From Coralloluteibacterium thermophilum (lineage in GTDB: Bacteria; Pseudomonadota; Gammaproteobacteria; Xanthomonadales; Xanthomonadaceae): a DNA stretch of 64,000 bases. Below, piece by piece: positions 63,530 through 64,000 of the stretch (positions are counted from its first letter, which is position 1; every line of letters begins with the position of its first letter). Under the pieces are notes generated by a model. That model was not told the DNA's origin. It was given only the letters and a program-made list of their open reading frames with translations, and searched no databases. The position numbers and the translations under genes are program-made. The stretch is taken from positions 1 to 64,000 of the forward strand of contig NZ_JBHSGG010000029.1 of the NCBI RefSeq assembly GCF_042654365.1, given 5' to 3'.

Positions 63530-64000
63530 TCACCACACCAGGTCGTCGGGGACCTGGTACTTCGGATCGGCGTAGGGATCGTCGCCGGCGGGCGCCGAGG
63601 GATCGACCTTGAGCGCCACGGCCGGCGCGAAGATCGCCTCGGCCTCGGCGAGCACGGCAGCGGTCACCAGCTTGTAGCGGCCGTCGATCTGCACCACGCC
63701 GAGCTCGCCGGCGTTGAGCGCCCGGAGCTGCTCCGGCGTCACGTAGATGCGCTTGATCTTGCCGCCGTACTCGAAGTGGCGCGCGATCTCGGCGTCGTCG
63801 ACGTTGAGCGCCCTGTCCTTGACCAGCTCGGCCAGGCGCGCCTTGGCCTCCCGGCGCTGGCGCGCCTCCTCCTGCTTCTGCTTCTCGGCGGCGATGCGCT
63901 CGTTCTTCTCGGCCTGCGCGCGGATGGCGTAGGCCTTGGCGAGATCCATCTCTCCGCGCTGGCGCGGCTGGGCGCGCTCGGGGCGGGGCTTGGCGGCACC
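63530..64000 (-). CDS. DUF2058-family protein (cut by the window edge)
   Basis: The C-terminal 156 codons of a DUF2058 (YaiL-like) protein. The frame is open to the window end, so the start lies beyond 64000. The part seen begins in an Arg/Lys/Pro-rich linker, then DLAKAYAIRAQAEKNERIAAEK (charged helix, likely coiled coil). The compact domain RHFEYGGKIKRIYVTPEQLRALNAGELGVVQIDGRYKLV follows. An internal ATG at 63949 with GGAG upstream is not the start, because the preceding codons read like the family linker. It ends 76 nt before the start of the membrane protein gene. Function unknown. Confidence 0.8.
   Translation of the reverse strand, partial: GAAKPRPERAQPRQRGEMDLAKAYAIRAQAEKNERIAAEKQKQEEARQRREAKARLAELVKDRALNVDDAEIARHFEYGGKIKRIYVTPEQLRALNAGELGVVQIDGRYKLVTAAVLAEAEAIFAPAVALKVDPSAPAGDDPYADPKYQVPDDLVW

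Overview
The window is a chromosomal segment of a very GC-rich gammaproteobacterium. The gene order (map-glnD-dapD-dapE facing rpsB-tsf-pyrH-frr-uppS-cdsA-dxr-rseP-bamA-lpxD-fabZ-lpxA-lpxB-rnhB-dnaE-accA), the two-piece metH, the ~1650-residue NAD-dependent glutamate dehydrogenase and the GGGAATC heptamer repeats all point to the Xanthomonadaceae/Lysobacteraceae, for example a Lysobacter or Luteimonas relative. That placement is inference from gene content; no search was run. Almost all of the window is coding. I see no rRNA, tRNA, CRISPR array, insertion sequence, prophage or integrase.

Layout. 1-7.8 kb: an MliC-like lipoprotein, an AsmA-family protein and an M2 (ACE-like) lipoprotein peptidase on the plus strand, then a minus-strand group of MarR regulator, outer-membrane barrel protein and Bcr/CflA-type efflux pump. 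8-13.4 kb: parC, a penicillin-acylase-family amidase and a small unknown protein. 13.4-19.9 kb (minus): map, glnD, dapD, a Spx/ArsC-like protein and dapE, with a small EF-hand protein and a G-rich repeat array lodged inside this cluster. 20.1-39.8 kb (plus): ribosomal protein S2 and EF-Ts, an HDOD-GGDEF signalling protein, UMP kinase, ribosome recycling factor, then a tightly packed envelope block (undecaprenyl-PP synthase, CDP-DG synthase, DXP reductoisomerase, RseP, BamA, LpxD/FabZ/LpxA/LpxB), RNase HII and the replicative polymerase DnaE. 39.9-43.5 kb (minus): a TonB-dependent receptor with a 2OG-Fe(II)-oxygenase-like protein, wedged between dnaE and accA. 43.8-49.5 kb: accA, an Ada/AlkA fusion with Ogt, tilS, xseB, ispA. 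49.5-58.1 kb (minus): 5'-nucleotidase-family protein, NAD kinase, NAD-GDH, acyl-CoA dehydrogenase. 58.2-63 kb: an ArsR-HTH/methyltransferase fusion translationally coupled to a split cobalamin-dependent methionine synthase. The end holds a small membrane coiled-coil protein and a DUF2058 gene cut by the window edge.

How it works together. Most of the window is housekeeping: lysine/peptidoglycan precursor supply, nitrogen signalling, translation, isoprenoid carrier and phospholipid synthesis, lipid A synthesis, outer-membrane assembly, replication, fatty acid initiation, alkylation repair, and glutamate and methionine metabolism. Translational coupling is dense (four GTGA and two ATGA overlaps). 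Several -10 boxes share a GGC-TATAAT-GCC-like context.

The most unusual signal is not a gene. Three intergenic elements each consist of a G-rich array with exact 7-nt periodicity, a spacer and an inverted C-rich 7-nt array. Each lies directly behind a stop codon and in the same orientation relative to the gene it follows. Two of them also share a related 27-nt spacer core. The second most interesting point is the TonB receptor/oxygenase module with a CRP/Clp-like site in its promoter.
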